Source of the DNA: Acetobacteraceae bacterium UBA6159
GTDB taxonomy: Bacteria; Pseudomonadota; Alphaproteobacteria; Acetobacterales; Acetobacteraceae
Reading direction: 5' to 3'
DNA: 43,314 nucleotides
Assembly (NCBI GenBank): GCA_002422345.1
Contig: DIUL01000021.1
Span: 1 to 43,314 of the forward strand
Shown: positions 31,981-39,869 of the stretch, piece by piece
Numbering within the stretch: position 1 is the first letter of the stretch
Layout: every line of letters begins with the position of its first letter
Translations under genes and position numbers: made by a program
Notes under the pieces: model-generated
What the model was told of the DNA's origin: nothing
Seen by the model: only the letters and a program-made list of their open reading frames with translations
The model's database searches: none

Positions 31981-32172
31981 TCAAGGCTGGCGCAGCGCGG
32001 CGAGCACCTGCTCCTGCCGGGCCGCAAGAGCATCCGGCGAGCCGACTTCGATCACCACCTTGGCTACCGGCTCGGTATGCGAGGCGCGCACGTTGAATCA
32101 CCAGTCCGGGTATTCGACCGTGATGCCATCGAGCTCCCCCACGACGCCACTGATCCACGCGTGATTCCCGTC
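31981..32172 (-). pseudogene. 3' remnant of a phosphomannomutase/phosphoglucomutase gene (manB)
   Basis: On the minus strand the reading runs GVVGELDGITVEYPDW, stop, FNVRASHTEPVAKVVIEVG, ending AALRQP. This is the end of the C-terminal domain of an alpha-D-phosphohexomutase, whose signature is close to RPSNTEP. The expected Arg after DW is replaced by TGA, and the upstream parts of the gene are absent, so it is dead. It converges on the phospholipase D gene and follows the ackA remnant on the same strand, suggesting a former ubiB-like/ackA/manB operon. Confidence 0.6.
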
Positions 32173-32201
32173 CGGACAGCCGCGTCCGGTCGTGCCGGGT
32201 G

Positions 32202-32760
32202 CTAGAGCCAGGTCACCGCGGATTCGGCCAGTTCGCGTTCCTCATCGATTGCGACGTTCCAGATGGCCGGTCCAATTCCGCTGTCGATCCTCACGGCTCC
32301 AGCGTCGTTGTCGTCAGGAGCTAGCGTCAAGCCGAGCCAGCCCAGGCGCGCGACGATCCGTGCACGCAGAATGGGCGCGCGATGGCCGATGCCGCCGGAG
32401 AAGACGACGTGGTCGAGTCCGCCGATTCCCGTCGCCATCGCCGCTATGGACTGCGCAATCCGGACTGCAAACAGTTCCACGGCAAGCTGGGAGCAGGTTG
32501 TCGTCGAGTTCGCGGGCGTCGCGCAGGTCACCGCCATGGACGATGCGGTGCACCACCACGTCGGGGCCGTGCGCCGGCTCCGACAATGTCTCGAACAGGG
32601 CTGCCAGTCCCGCCTGTGGCCCGTCTCCGATCGGGATCTCGGCGCGGGCGCGCTCCATCACATGCGGTGCCTCCCGGCTCCCCGCGGGTGGAAGTGCATA
32701 CACCGCGCCCTTCAGCGTGGTGGAACCTACGTTCAGCGCCAGGAGCCGCCGGCCGGTCAC
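32202..32760 (-). pseudogene. Acetate kinase remnant with internal deletion and frameshift (ackA)
   Basis: The N-terminal part from GTG at 32760 reads RRLLALNVGSTTLKGAVYAL and later VVVHRIVHGGDLRDARELDDN, the phosphate-binding and His/Gly-rich motifs of acetate kinase. At about 32485 the frame changes and the C-terminal part continues LAVELFAVRIAQSIAAMATG, then DHVVFSGGIGHRAPILRARI and ends ELAESAVTWL. About 200 central residues, including the core of the active site, are missing. The remainder is well conserved, so the loss is recent. It lies just inside the left end of the IS3-family element. Confidence 0.82.
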
Positions 32761-32803
32761 AGATTGAACCGCCCCGGGTTCTCCGGAGACTCGTTTGTTT
32801 GAG

Positions 32804-33706
32804 TCAGGCCGCCATGGCCGACTCTTCCTGCTGGCGATGATACGCCAGTTCCAGCTCCGCCGGCGGCACGTTACCGATCGACTCCAGCAGCCGACGATGA
32901 TTGAACCAGTCGACCCATTCGAGCGTGGCATACTCGACGGCCTCGATGTTCCGCCACGGACCCCGCCTGCGGATTACTTCGGTCTTGAACAGGCCGATGA
33001 TCGTCTCGGCCAGCGCGTTGTCGTACGAGTCGCCGCGGCTCCCGACGGAGGGCTGGGCGCCAACTTGCGCCAGTCGCTCCGTGTAATGGATCGACAGATA
33101 TTGGCTGCCACGGTCGCTGTGGTGCACCAGTCCCTCGGTCCCCGACCGGGACCACAGCGCCTGCTCCAGAGCGTCGAGCACCAGGTCCGTTCGCATGGAG
33201 TTGGCAACACGCCATCCGACGATGCGGCGCGAGAAGACATCGATGACGAAGGCGACGTAGACGAAGCCCGTCCAAGTAGCGACATACGTGAAATCCGCCA
33301 CCCAGAGCTGGTTGGGGCGCGTCGCCGTAAACTGCCGCTGCACCAGGTCAGCAGGCCGATCGGCAGCATCGTCGCCCTGCGTCGTCCGACACACCCGGCC
33401 CCGCACCGCGCCCTGCAGCCCAAGTGTCTGCATCAGGCGTTCCACCGTACAGCGGGCCACCGCCCCGCCCTCGCGCTTCAGCTGCCGCCAGACCTTACGT
33501 GCGCCGTAGACACGGAAGTTCTCTTCCCATACCCTCTGGACCTCCCCAGAGAGCACGACATCGCGCTGTGCACGCATCGGCAGCCGGGCGGGGTCGGTCT
33601 GGCGGGCCTTGTGCTCGTAGTACGTCGACGGGGCGATCGGCAACTCGGCGCAGATCGGCTCGACCCCGTGCTCGGCCCGGTGGGCATCGATGAACGCCAC
33701 CATCAC
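32804..33706 (-). CDS. IS3-family transposase OrfB (DDE integrase core)
   Basis: 300 residues. The integrase core has the three catalytic acids in WVADFTYVATWTGFVYVAFV (Asp), LVHHSDRGSQYLSIHY (Asp) and SYDNALAETIIGLFKTE (Glu). N-terminal part begins VAFIDAHRAEHGVEPICAEL, with the short HTH-like segment RVYGARKVWRQLKREG. The frame starts at GTG or ATG overlapping the OrfA stop by 4 bases. No clear run of A is seen at the overlap, so coupling or a weak frameshift may produce the OrfAB fusion. Confidence 0.95.
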   Translation of the reverse strand: MMVAFIDAHRAEHGVEPICAELPIAPSTYYEHKARQTDPARLPMRAQRDVVLSGEVQRVWEENFRVYGARKVWRQLKREGGAVARCTVERLMQTLGLQGAVRGRVCRTTQGDDAADRPADLVQRQFTATRPNQLWVADFTYVATWTGFVYVAFVIDVFSRRIVGWRVANSMRTDLVLDALEQALWSRSGTEGLVHHSDRGSQYLSIHYTERLAQVGAQPSVGSRGDSYDNALAETIIGLFKTEVIRRRGPWRNIEAVEYATLEWVDWFNHRRLLESIGNVPPAELELAYHRQQEESAMAA

Positions 33707-34026
33707 CTCGCTTTGCGGTCGAGCTCCGCCTGGGCGAAAAAAGCCGATGCCTTGCGCAGAATCTCGTTCGCCCGCTTGAGCTCTCGATTCTCCCGTTCCA
33801 GCTCCTTGAGCCGGTCACGCTCCGCGCTGGTCTGGCCCCCGCGCAACCCCTGGTCGCGCTCCGCCTGGCGTATCCAGCCACGCAGCGTTTCGGCCGTACA
33901 ACCGATCTTGCCCGCGATCGACCCGATCGCCGCCCACTGCGAGCCATATTCTCCCTGGTGCTCGAAGACCAGCCGCACCGCCCGCTCCCGTACCTCAGGT
34001 GAGTATCTCGTTCGCTTGTTCATCAC
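33703..34026 (-). CDS. IS3-family transposase OrfA (HTH)
   Basis: 107 residues. HTH of the IS3 OrfA type (YSPEVRERAVRLVFEHQGEY, then IAGKIGCTAETLRGWIRQAE), followed by a leucine-zipper-like helix (LKELERENRELKRANEILRK). It overlaps OrfB by 4 bases. Usual length. It binds the element ends and joins with OrfB to make the active transposase. Confidence 0.94.
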   Translation of the reverse strand: MMNKRTRYSPEVRERAVRLVFEHQGEYGSQWAAIGSIAGKIGCTAETLRGWIRQAERDQGLRGGQTSAERDRLKELERENRELKRANEILRKASAFFAQAELDRKAR

Positions 34027-34076
34027 TCCATCCTCTCAAGAAATGGAGTCTCCGGGAATCCCGGGGCGGTTCAGAT

Positions 34077-34345
34077 GCCCCGATCTGGCGATTGCGGTGA
34101 CCAGCCGCAGCGAGAACAACCCCGCTGCGGCGAAGGCCAACATGCCCAGGAAGGGCAAGTGGCCGCAACACTTGCGGACCGTCGGAATGCAGGCTCAAGA
34201 GCGCCCCGCTCACGTACAGGCCCAAGGTGACCAACGCCGGCGCCAAGCGGTTGCCCATGCGCGCGAGTGCCGCCTGCGTGAAGCCCAGGCCGTGGTGGTG
34301 GACGGAGATTACAGGGCGCCCGTCACTGAGCTGTGCCTGTCGTAA
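34077..34345 (-). pseudogene. 3' remnant of an ABC1/UbiB-family protein gene
   Basis: On the minus strand one frame reads LARMGNRLAPALVTLGLYVSGALL and, after a frameshift near 34160, LPFLGMLAFAAAGLFSLRLVTAIARSGHL. This pair of C-terminal hydrophobic helices ending in RSGHL is typical of ABC1/UbiB kinases. The original stop (CTG-TGA) is broken by the IS3-family element; before insertion the TGA overlapped the GTG start of the ackA remnant. The upstream part is cut by the CopB-type ATPase gene. Identification is from pattern memory and is moderate. Confidence 0.5.
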
Positions 34346-34367
34346 CAGGTCGGTGGCGATCACTGTG

Positions 34368-36434
34368 CTACACCGCCCGGCGCAACAGCTGCGCGTTGAT
34401 CGCCACAATAATGGTGCTCAGCGACATGAGCACGGCCCCGAGCGCAGGGTGCAGCAGGATCCCCCATGGGGCGAGAACGCCAGCCGCGAGGGGGATGGCG
34501 ACGATGTTGTAGCCGGCGGCCCACCACAGGTTCTGGATCATCTTGCGATAGGTCGCCTTGCTCAGCTTGATGATCGCCGGCACGTCGCGCGGGTCGCTGC
34601 GCACAAGCACGACGTCGCCGGCCTCGACCGCGACATCCGTACCTGCGCCGATGGCGATGCCGACGTCGGCCGTAAGCAGCGCCGGCGCGTCGTTGACGCC
34701 GTCACCCACCATTGCGACGCGCTTGCCATGGGCCTGCAGTTCCTCGATCTTGGCCACCTTGTCTTCGGGGAGTACCTCGGCGAAGACGGCGTCGATGCCG
34801 AGTTCCTTCGCGACGGCGTTTCCGACCGCCGTGGAATCGCCGGTCAGCAGGACAACCTCCACGCCGCTGTCGTGCAGGCGCTTGACCGCCTCGAAGGACT
34901 CGGGACGGATGGCGTCGGCGATCGCGAACGCGGCGAGTACCCGAGCGCCTTCAACCAGGTAGGTTGCGGACTGGCCATCGGCGGCCGCGGATGCGGCGGC
35001 CTGACGAAGCGTCTCCGGCGGCTCGACGCCGAGCATTCTCAGGAGCCCCGGCCCGCCAACGTGGAGCGTGCGATCTTCGACGACTGCGCGTACACCGCGG
35101 CCTGGCATGGACTCGAAACCCTGCGACATCGGAACGTCGATGCCCTGTTCCTTGGCGCTGGTCATCAGCGCCTGCGCGATCGGATGTTCGGCATCGCGCT
35201 GAACGGCCGCGGCCACGCGAAGCACCTCGTCGTCGGTGAATCCCTCGGCGGCGGTGATCTTCACGACACGATGGGAACCGAGCGTGAGCGTTCCTGTCTT
35301 GTCGAACACGACCGTATCCAGGAGCCGAGCTTCTTCGAGGCCGCGTCGATCGCGCACGAGCAAGCCGTTCCGTGCACCGATCGTGGTCGAGATCGCGGTC
35401 ACCAGCGGGATGGCGAGACCCAGTGCATGGGGGCAGGCGATCACGAGCACGGTGACCACGCGCTCCATCGTGAAGGCCCATGACTCACCGAGGAGTGGCC
35501 AGACGATGGCCGTGATGGTGGCAGCGACGATGGCGATGATGGTGAGGTAGAACGCGGCCCGGTCCGCCAGCGCCTGGGCGCGCGAGCGCGACGTTTGCGC
35601 CTGCTCGACGAGCCGCATGATCCCCGCGAGCGCGGTCTCGTCGCCGGTTTTTGTCACCTCGACGCGCAGCGAGCCTTGTCCGTTGACGGTGCCGGCGATC
35701 ACCTTGTCGCCCGCCACCTTGTCCATGGGCTTGGACTCACCGGTGATCATTGATTCGTTGACGGCGCTGGTCCCTTCCTTCACGTCACCGTCGGCTGGAA
35801 TGCCCGCGCCGGGCCGGATGAGCAGCAGGTCGCCGCGCTTGAGTTCCGCGACAGGGACTTCCTTTGGGGTGCCCGACTCATCCAGCCGCACCGCCATGTC
35901 GGGCAGCAGCTTCGCGAGTTCCTTGAGAGCGCCCTGGGCCTGGGTGATCGAGCGCATCTCGATCCAGTGGCCGAGCAGCATGATCGCCACCAGCGTGGCC
36001 AGCTCCCACCACAGGTCCAATCCTTCGACGACGCCGAGCGTGACCAGCGCGCTATAAACGAAGGCGACGGTGATCGCGAGCGAGATCAGCGTCATCATGC
36101 CCGGCAGGCGATTGCGCAGCTCGTTGTATGCGCCGCGGAGGAACGGCTGGCCACCGTAGAAGTACACGATCGTGCCGAACACCGCCGGGATGTACGCCGA
36201 CCCCGGGAACTGCGGCGCGGTGTAGCCGAACCAGTGCTGGATCATTCCACTCCAGATCACGGTGGGAATGGCCAGCACCATCGTGAGCCAGAACTTGTCG
36301 CGGAACATCGCCACGCTGTGGCCGGCATGCTTGTCGTGCCCGGCGTGGGCGTCGCCAGGAGCAGCTTTCCCTGCATGGGAGGCATGCCCGCCATGCGCGT
36401 GATGATCGTGTTGATGATGGTCGTGTTGTTTCAT
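34368..36434 (-). CDS. copB: CopB-type P1B-3 copper-transporting ATPase
   Basis: 688 residues; start MKQHDHHQHDHHAHGGHASH, with GGAAG about 8 bases upstream. The N-terminus is His-rich instead of carrying HMA domains, as in P1B-3 ATPases for Cu(II)/Cu(I). The metal motif is Cys334-Pro-His336 (VLVIACPHALGLAIPLV), phosphorylation Asp378 is in DKTGTLTLG, with TGESKPMDK and VGDGVNDAPALL. Eight membrane segments. It exports copper from the cytosol and differs from the CPC-type CopA at 22915. It stands 58 bases after the phosphoketolase stop on the same strand, so it may share its transcript. No CueR or composite operator was found in front of it. The symbol is shared by convention with the outer-membrane protein gene at 28129. 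Confidence 0.95.
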   Translation of the reverse strand: MKQHDHHQHDHHAHGGHASHAGKAAPGDAHAGHDKHAGHSVAMFRDKFWLTMVLAIPTVIWSGMIQHWFGYTAPQFPGSAYIPAVFGTIVYFYGGQPFLRGAYNELRNRLPGMMTLISLAITVAFVYSALVTLGVVEGLDLWWELATLVAIMLLGHWIEMRSITQAQGALKELAKLLPDMAVRLDESGTPKEVPVAELKRGDLLLIRPGAGIPADGDVKEGTSAVNESMITGESKPMDKVAGDKVIAGTVNGQGSLRVEVTKTGDETALAGIMRLVEQAQTSRSRAQALADRAAFYLTIIAIVAATITAIVWPLLGESWAFTMERVVTVLVIACPHALGLAIPLVTAISTTIGARNGLLVRDRRGLEEARLLDTVVFDKTGTLTLGSHRVVKITAAEGFTDDEVLRVAAAVQRDAEHPIAQALMTSAKEQGIDVPMSQGFESMPGRGVRAVVEDRTLHVGGPGLLRMLGVEPPETLRQAAASAAADGQSATYLVEGARVLAAFAIADAIRPESFEAVKRLHDSGVEVVLLTGDSTAVGNAVAKELGIDAVFAEVLPEDKVAKIEELQAHGKRVAMVGDGVNDAPALLTADVGIAIGAGTDVAVEAGDVVLVRSDPRDVPAIIKLSKATYRKMIQNLWWAAGYNIVAIPLAAGVLAPWGILLHPALGAVLMSLSTIIVAINAQLLRRAV

Positions 36435-36492
36435 GGGTCCGTCTTCCAGGATGCAGGGATGCAAGGATGAATCTGTGGGGAGGTCGGCCGGC

Positions 36493-38958
36493 TCACTGCC
36501 CCGGCCCCGTGGCTGGACGCAGGATGGTTGCCGGGTCGCCCCGGCCGTCTACCGCTGCCAGTTCCGCTTCGGACAACAGGCTGCCACGGGATTGACCGAG
36601 CACACTCGCGGCCGCATCCACCACGTGTGCCCAGGTGCTCCGGTTGGCGAACAGCAGTCCCGGCACGTCCAGCGTGCCGCCGCGGTTGACGAAACCCAGT
36701 GCCGTGGTCGTGGCCGGGCCGGTATCGAGCCTGCGCAGCGCGCCGAGGAACGGTTCGGGCCGGGTGTGCGTGACGAATACGCGCGGCCGGTCCGTCGGGA
36801 ACAAGGCCTGCACGTAGCTGTCGGCGTGTACATACTGCGCCTCCTCCGGATCGCGCGGCGCGCGGAACCGGCCAGGTTCGCCCAGATAGACGAGCGCCGC
36901 CGCCACGTTGCGCTCGGCCAGACGCGCCTGCGCGCGGCGCACTTCCTGCAACTGGTAGGCGCCGGTGGCGACCAGCAGGATCGCGGCCGTTGCCGGATCA
37001 CCCGTCAGGCAGACCGCGCCGGTCGCCGCCAGCGCCCGCGCCTGCTGCGGCGTCAGCTCGTGGGGCACCGGCCGCTTCGGCACCACCAGGGTGGTCACGG
37101 TGCCGCGCTGTGCGTAGGCGTGGGCGAGGGCCGCGGCCGCGCCGTTGGCGTCAGGGGGAAACACCACGCGCGAGATGTCGGCCATTTCGCCCAGAAGGGC
37201 CTCGGCCATGGTCGGGTCCTGGTGCGACTGCTCGTTCTTGGCGTTCTCCCAAGTGTGGGAGGTCAGCACCAGTGGCACGCCCAACCAGCCGGGCGGACGC
37301 CCTGCCTGGGCCTGGTGGCGAGCGAAGATCAGCTCCTGGCGTACGGCCCCGAGCATCTTCGGTGCGAACGCCTCGTAGGTGACCACCAGGTTCAGTCCGC
37401 CCTTGTTGCCGAGCGCGGCGCAGACCACGGCTTCCTCGTTGAGCGCGGTGATGACCGCGCCCGTCGGCGATTCGGCGACGCCTGGCTCGGGTTCATGCAC
37501 CCGGTGCTTCATCGCGTCCAGGGTGCGGTCGAGCTTGTTGCTGCGCAACTCGTCGGGATTGCCCACGCGCACGCGCAGTTCAGGATTCGCCTCGGTGATC
37601 GCGACGAACTGGTCGTCGAGCGCGGTCATCGGCGAACTCTCGCCGCCGGCTCCGCGGTCGGCGATCGCTGGAACGCGGGGCGGGACCACCTGGCGGTCAG
37701 CCAATGCATGGTCCCGCTCGCGCACCCGTTGCTGGCCATCATGGCTGTTGAGCGCGGCGATGGCCGCGTCAAGCTCCGGGGCGGCCACAAACAGCACCGC
37801 GGCGCCTTCATTGAAAAGCGCGCGTGCATCGGCATCCTTTGCCGGATTCCCGGGCAGGGGCAGGTTGTGCGAGGCGTTGGTCCCCGCGCCGGGGAAGCCG
37901 AAGCCCTTGACGGTTTCGGCGATGCCATAGGGCAGCCGCACGTCGGTGTCGGGGACGGCGGCGCCAGCTTGCAGGCGCGACTCCATCACGTGGATCCCCC
38001 ACGCGATGCTCGCTGGATCGCGCCCGTCCAGCGCGATCGGATCGAAGCCGTTCAGCCGCAGGTGCCGGTCCAGCCAGCGCTCGCCGCCTTGCTGGGTGAT
38101 CTGGCTGCGCTGTTCGATGCGTCGTCCGTTGAGGATGATGATCGGACTGACCAGGCCGCTGTCCTCGGCGCGCCACCAGCGCGGTGCCCAGTCGCTGCCG
38201 CGCTGCTCCTCGAACGCGCCGTCGCTGAGAAACGCCACCAGGCGCTCGTCCTTCAGCGGCGCATGCACGTACTGCAGTTCGGCGAAACCGAGATAGCCGC
38301 CCTCCATCACGCCGCCCGCGGTGTGTGCGTTGACGTGGGAACCCAGCGGAGACGCCGGCGTGCCGTCCGGATTGAGGGTGTAGGCATAGAAGTCGCCGAC
38401 GAACCGGCTCAGTCCCGCGTCGGAGCGGTCATAGCGTTCGGCGTGCCGGGCGGTCATGTTGCCGACCAGCAGGTTCAGCGCGTCGATGGCGGCCACGCAG
38501 TGCCCTTGGCCCATCATCCAGGCGCGGGTCACCCCATCCAGGGCGTCCATCAGCAGGTAGCCCGCGTAGGCGGGCACCATGTTGAGGGACCCGCCGGTGT
38601 GGCCCTCGGGCGTGGGCTTGAAATCATCGGCCCCGAGGGCCGCACCGTCGGTGCGGACCCGTTGGCTGTAGGTCATGTGGGCCACCAGCCACATGCCGGC
38701 GCTGGTGACGCGGTCGGCCGCGGCGAGCCGCTGCCAGGCGGTGCCGGCGTCGGGCATGCGGCCCAGGGCGATCAGCTCGTCCACCATCTGGCGGACCCGG
38801 AGCTGGGTGAGCGGGTCGTGGCGAATCACGCCGTAACCGGCCGCCCAGTGGGCGAAGGCCGGGTCGGCCTGCCGGTGGGCCGTGGCCAGTTCGGAGATTC
38901 GCTGACGCTCGGCGGCCGACAGCTGGTCGGCGGTGCAGCAGTTCAGATGCAGGTTCAT
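36493..38958 (-). CDS. Divergent phosphoketolase/transketolase-like protein (XFP family)
   Basis: 821 residues, the size of phosphoketolases. Recognisable elements include AHWAAGYGVIRHDPLTQLRV, PTPEGHTGGSLNMVPAYAGY, the TPP-side SDGAFEEQRGSDWAPRWW, HVNAHTAGGVMEGGYL, and the C-terminal THTRPEPFLGALRRL. It is clearly diverged from lactic-acid-bacterial phosphoketolases; such proteins are sometimes annotated as xylulose-5-phosphate 3-epimerase. The expected reaction is xylulose-5-phosphate plus phosphate to acetyl-phosphate and glyceraldehyde-3-phosphate. The start overlaps the PRPP synthetase stop by 4 bases. Family is fairly sure; the exact reaction is not. Confidence 0.85.
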   Translation of the reverse strand: MNLHLNCCTADQLSAAERQRISELATAHRQADPAFAHWAAGYGVIRHDPLTQLRVRQMVDELIALGRMPDAGTAWQRLAAADRVTSAGMWLVAHMTYSQRVRTDGAALGADDFKPTPEGHTGGSLNMVPAYAGYLLMDALDGVTRAWMMGQGHCVAAIDALNLLVGNMTARHAERYDRSDAGLSRFVGDFYAYTLNPDGTPASPLGSHVNAHTAGGVMEGGYLGFAELQYVHAPLKDERLVAFLSDGAFEEQRGSDWAPRWWRAEDSGLVSPIIILNGRRIEQRSQITQQGGERWLDRHLRLNGFDPIALDGRDPASIAWGIHVMESRLQAGAAVPDTDVRLPYGIAETVKGFGFPGAGTNASHNLPLPGNPAKDADARALFNEGAAVLFVAAPELDAAIAALNSHDGQQRVRERDHALADRQVVPPRVPAIADRGAGGESSPMTALDDQFVAITEANPELRVRVGNPDELRSNKLDRTLDAMKHRVHEPEPGVAESPTGAVITALNEEAVVCAALGNKGGLNLVVTYEAFAPKMLGAVRQELIFARHQAQAGRPPGWLGVPLVLTSHTWENAKNEQSHQDPTMAEALLGEMADISRVVFPPDANGAAAALAHAYAQRGTVTTLVVPKRPVPHELTPQQARALAATGAVCLTGDPATAAILLVATGAYQLQEVRRAQARLAERNVAAALVYLGEPGRFRAPRDPEEAQYVHADSYVQALFPTDRPRVFVTHTRPEPFLGALRRLDTGPATTTALGFVNRGGTLDVPGLLFANRSTWAHVVDAAASVLGQSRGSLLSEAELAAVDGRGDPATILRPATGPGQ

Positions 38959-39869
38959 GGGTTCTCCGGGGACGGGGTCGATGCGGTCATCAGGGGCGAT
39001 GCCGCGGCGGCAAGGTCCGCGCCCAGCGCAATCGCGTTCGACGGGTGGGCAATGGTGTCGGTGCTGACGATACGGGCCAGGCCCGCCTCCTGCAGGCGGG
39101 CATAGGCATCGCCCGCGAACACCGGATGGATGGCGACCAGCATCGGTGGCGGCAGCGACAGCCGGCGCAGGTGCGCGAGGGTCTCAAGGATCGTGTGCCC
39201 GGACGACACGATGTCGTCGATCAGGACCGGGGTCCGGCCGGCCACGGCCGCCGGGTCGGGCAGGCTCACGCGCACGTCGTAGTCGCCATGCCGCTCCTTG
39301 GCCAGCACCTGGTACGGCATGCCGGAGCGGGCGGCGATGCCCGCCACCCATTGCTCGCTCTCACTGTCGGGTCCGATCAGTACCGCGTCGGGCACTGTCT
39401 TCGCGATCCAGTCGGCGACGGCGGGCGTTGCCGACACGTGGCCCGTCGGGATCCGGTAAAGCGACTGCAGGCGCTCGACGCGGTGCAGGTGCGGGTCCAC
39501 GGTCACGAGCCAGTCGAATGCCTCTTCCAGGAACTGCGCGAACAGCGGCGTGCTGACCGCCTCACCGCGATGGAAGCGGGTGTCCTGGCGCATGTACCCC
39601 AGATAGGGGGCGATCAAGCCGACCGAGCGCGCCCCGAACTCGCGCGCCGTCAAGGCGGCGAAGCGCAAGGGCAGGGCCAGGGCATCGGCGCTGCGCAGGC
39701 TGGCCAGGATCGCCACGTCGGCACCGGCCAGCGTGTCGTCCAGGGTCACCAGCGACTCGCCATCGGGGAAGTGCCGCCAGGCCACGGGCGCAAGACGCGC
39801 CTGCAGGGGCTGGGCGATGGCGCCGGCCAGCGCGGCATCGGACGGGAACGGCATCAGCACGCGGTTCAT
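38955..39869 (-). CDS. Ribose-phosphate pyrophosphokinase-like (PRPP synthetase)
   Basis: 304 residues. N-terminal half: VAWRHFPDGESLVTL, then PYLGYMRQDTRFHRGEAVST with the flexible-loop Arg/Gln/Asp set and VTVDPHLHRVERLQSLY. C-terminal half: PDSESEQWVAG and the PRPP loop VLIDDIVSSGHTILETL. Features are closer to archaeal short PRPP synthetases than to the housekeeping bacterial enzyme. It links ribose-5-phosphate and PRPP (or, running backwards, ribose-1,5-bisphosphate handling). It overlaps both neighbours by 4 bases, so it forms a stoichiometric set with the phosphorylase and phosphoketolase. Confidence 0.9.
   Translation of the reverse strand: MNRVLMPFPSDAALAGAIAQPLQARLAPVAWRHFPDGESLVTLDDTLAGADVAILASLRSADALALPLRFAALTAREFGARSVGLIAPYLGYMRQDTRFHRGEAVSTPLFAQFLEEAFDWLVTVDPHLHRVERLQSLYRIPTGHVSATPAVADWIAKTVPDAVLIGPDSESEQWVAGIAARSGMPYQVLAKERHGDYDVRVSLPDPAAVAGRTPVLIDDIVSSGHTILETLAHLRRLSLPPPMLVAIHPVFAGDAYARLQEAGLARIVSTDTIAHPSNAIALGADLAAAASPLMTASTPSPENP

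Larger units (their letters stand above)
32765..34073 (-). mobile_element. IS3-family insertion sequence (1309 bp) with inverted repeats and 3-bp target duplication
   Basis: Terminal inverted repeats begin TGAACCGCCCCGGG and end CCGGAGACTC: 28 bases with 3 mismatches at 32765-32792 and 34046-34073. Both flanks carry GAT (32762-32764 and 34074-34076), a 3-bp target duplication. Two overlapping ORFs, OrfA and OrfB, encode an IS3-type transposase on the minus strand. The element is complete and looks recently active. Removing it and one GAT rejoins the two flanking pseudogenes at an overlapping stop/start. Confidence 0.93.

Noticed and set aside
30326..32158. 610-codon minus-strand open frame opposite the phospholipase D gene
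   Set aside because: The plus-strand product has two intact HKD motifs; the minus product is Arg/Gly/Ala-rich without motifs. Only its 5' end region overlaps the manB remnant, in another frame.
32804..34026. Programmed -1 frameshift window joining OrfA and OrfB
   Set aside because: No A-rich slippery run is present at the 4-base overlap; a stop/start coupling explains the layout equally well.
36433..39105. 890-codon plus-strand open frame
   Set aside because: It runs opposite to the phosphoketolase gene, which has family motifs throughout; no plausible start context or domain on the plus strand.
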